From Alphaproteobacteria bacterium (lineage in GTDB: Bacteria; Pseudomonadota; Alphaproteobacteria; Micavibrionales; Micavibrionaceae), in the NCBI GenBank assembly GCA_030639165.1, contig DAOWDF010000063.1:1-5829 (forward strand): a stretch of DNA of 5,829 nt, read 5' to 3'. The notes below the pieces were generated by a model that saw nothing but the letters and a program-made list of their open reading frames with translations, had not been told where the DNA came from and did no database searches. Shown here in pieces: positions 5,756-5,829 of the stretch (its first letter is position 1; each line of letters opens with the position of its first letter). The position numbers were made by a program, and so were the translations under genes.

Positions 5756-5796
5756 CTGTCCTAGCTAACTATTAAAAGTTAGTCTAGAAAGGACAG
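5756..5796 (+). repeat. Inverted repeat at the IS end, burying the transposase ribosome-binding site
   Basis: CTGTCCT (5756-5762) pairs with AGGACAG (5790-5796), and inside it CTAACT (5765-5770) pairs with AGTTAG (5777-5782) around a 6-nt loop. The AAAGGA ribosome-binding site (5788-5793) lies partly in the outer stem. There is no T-tract, so it is not a typical terminator. Confidence 0.75.
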
Positions 5797-5800
5797 TATG

Positions 5801-5829
5801 ATGTACAGAAAGAGCCAAATATCTTGGCA
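5801..5829 (+). CDS. IS transposase, first codons only (partial)
   Basis: Only nine full codons are present (MYRKSQISW and part of the next). The start resembles IS1016-type transposases, which from memory often begin M-x-RKSxLS, and it sits where the transposase of such an element should begin. Two ATGs are adjacent, at 5798 and 5801; AAAGGA (5788-5793) is 4 nt from the first and 7 nt from the second, so the second is preferred. The frame is open to the window edge, so intactness cannot be judged. Confidence 0.5.

Larger units (their letters stand above)
5752..5829 (+). mobile_element. Left end of an insertion sequence, probably IS1595 family (IS1016-like)
   Basis: The sequence from 5752 begins GGGGCTGTCCTAGCTAACTA, which from memory resembles the terminal inverted repeats of IS1016-type elements, and leads 26 nt later into a hairpin and a transposase-like start. 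IS1595 elements duplicate 8 bp of target; the 8 bp before the end (5744-5751) are AT-rich, but the other copy would lie outside the window. The family assignment rests on recall of the terminus and of a transposase beginning with RKS(R/Q)(L/I)S, not on a search. The element continues past the right edge. Confidence 0.6.

Overview
The window looks like a chromosomal segment of a fairly AT-rich proteobacterium, most likely an alphaproteobacterium. The main hint is the style of the cold-shock protein (PDDGGNDVFVHISAVE). No rRNA, tRNA or CRISPR array is visible. The layout is ordinary housekeeping and accessory genes, ending in the edge of an insertion sequence.

Left part (1-960): the 5' end of a family I inorganic pyrophosphatase gene runs off the left edge on the minus strand. 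Next comes a minus-strand cold-shock protein gene with a consensus-like promoter, a leader of about 80 nt that contains two mutually exclusive hairpins, and an intrinsic terminator. The region from 703 to 964 is a divergent promoter region.

Middle part (960-3508, plus strand): a cyclic-nucleotide-binding-fold protein with a degenerate phosphate-binding cassette and an acidic repeat tail; a small protein very rich in His and Cys, which I cannot assign to a named family; and, 37 nt after it, a SulP/SLC26-type anion permease with a C-terminal STAS domain. The small protein and the permease probably share a transcript.

Right part (3513-5829): an HI0933/YhiN-type flavoprotein gene on the minus strand converges on the permease gene with a 4-nt gap and starts with TTG. 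A 112-nt divergent promoter region follows, then pdxS, the lyase subunit of the DXP-independent PLP synthase. Two nt after pdxS a short reading frame begins and is cut at about 13 codons by sequence that resembles the left end of an IS1595-family (IS1016-like) element, including the first codons of its transposase. No pdxT is seen in the window.

The most unusual items are the His/Cys-rich small protein beside SulP, the predicted RNA switch in the cold-shock leader, and the IS-end hairpin that would bury the transposase ribosome-binding site in transcripts reading through from pdxS. I see no clearly new multi-gene system.
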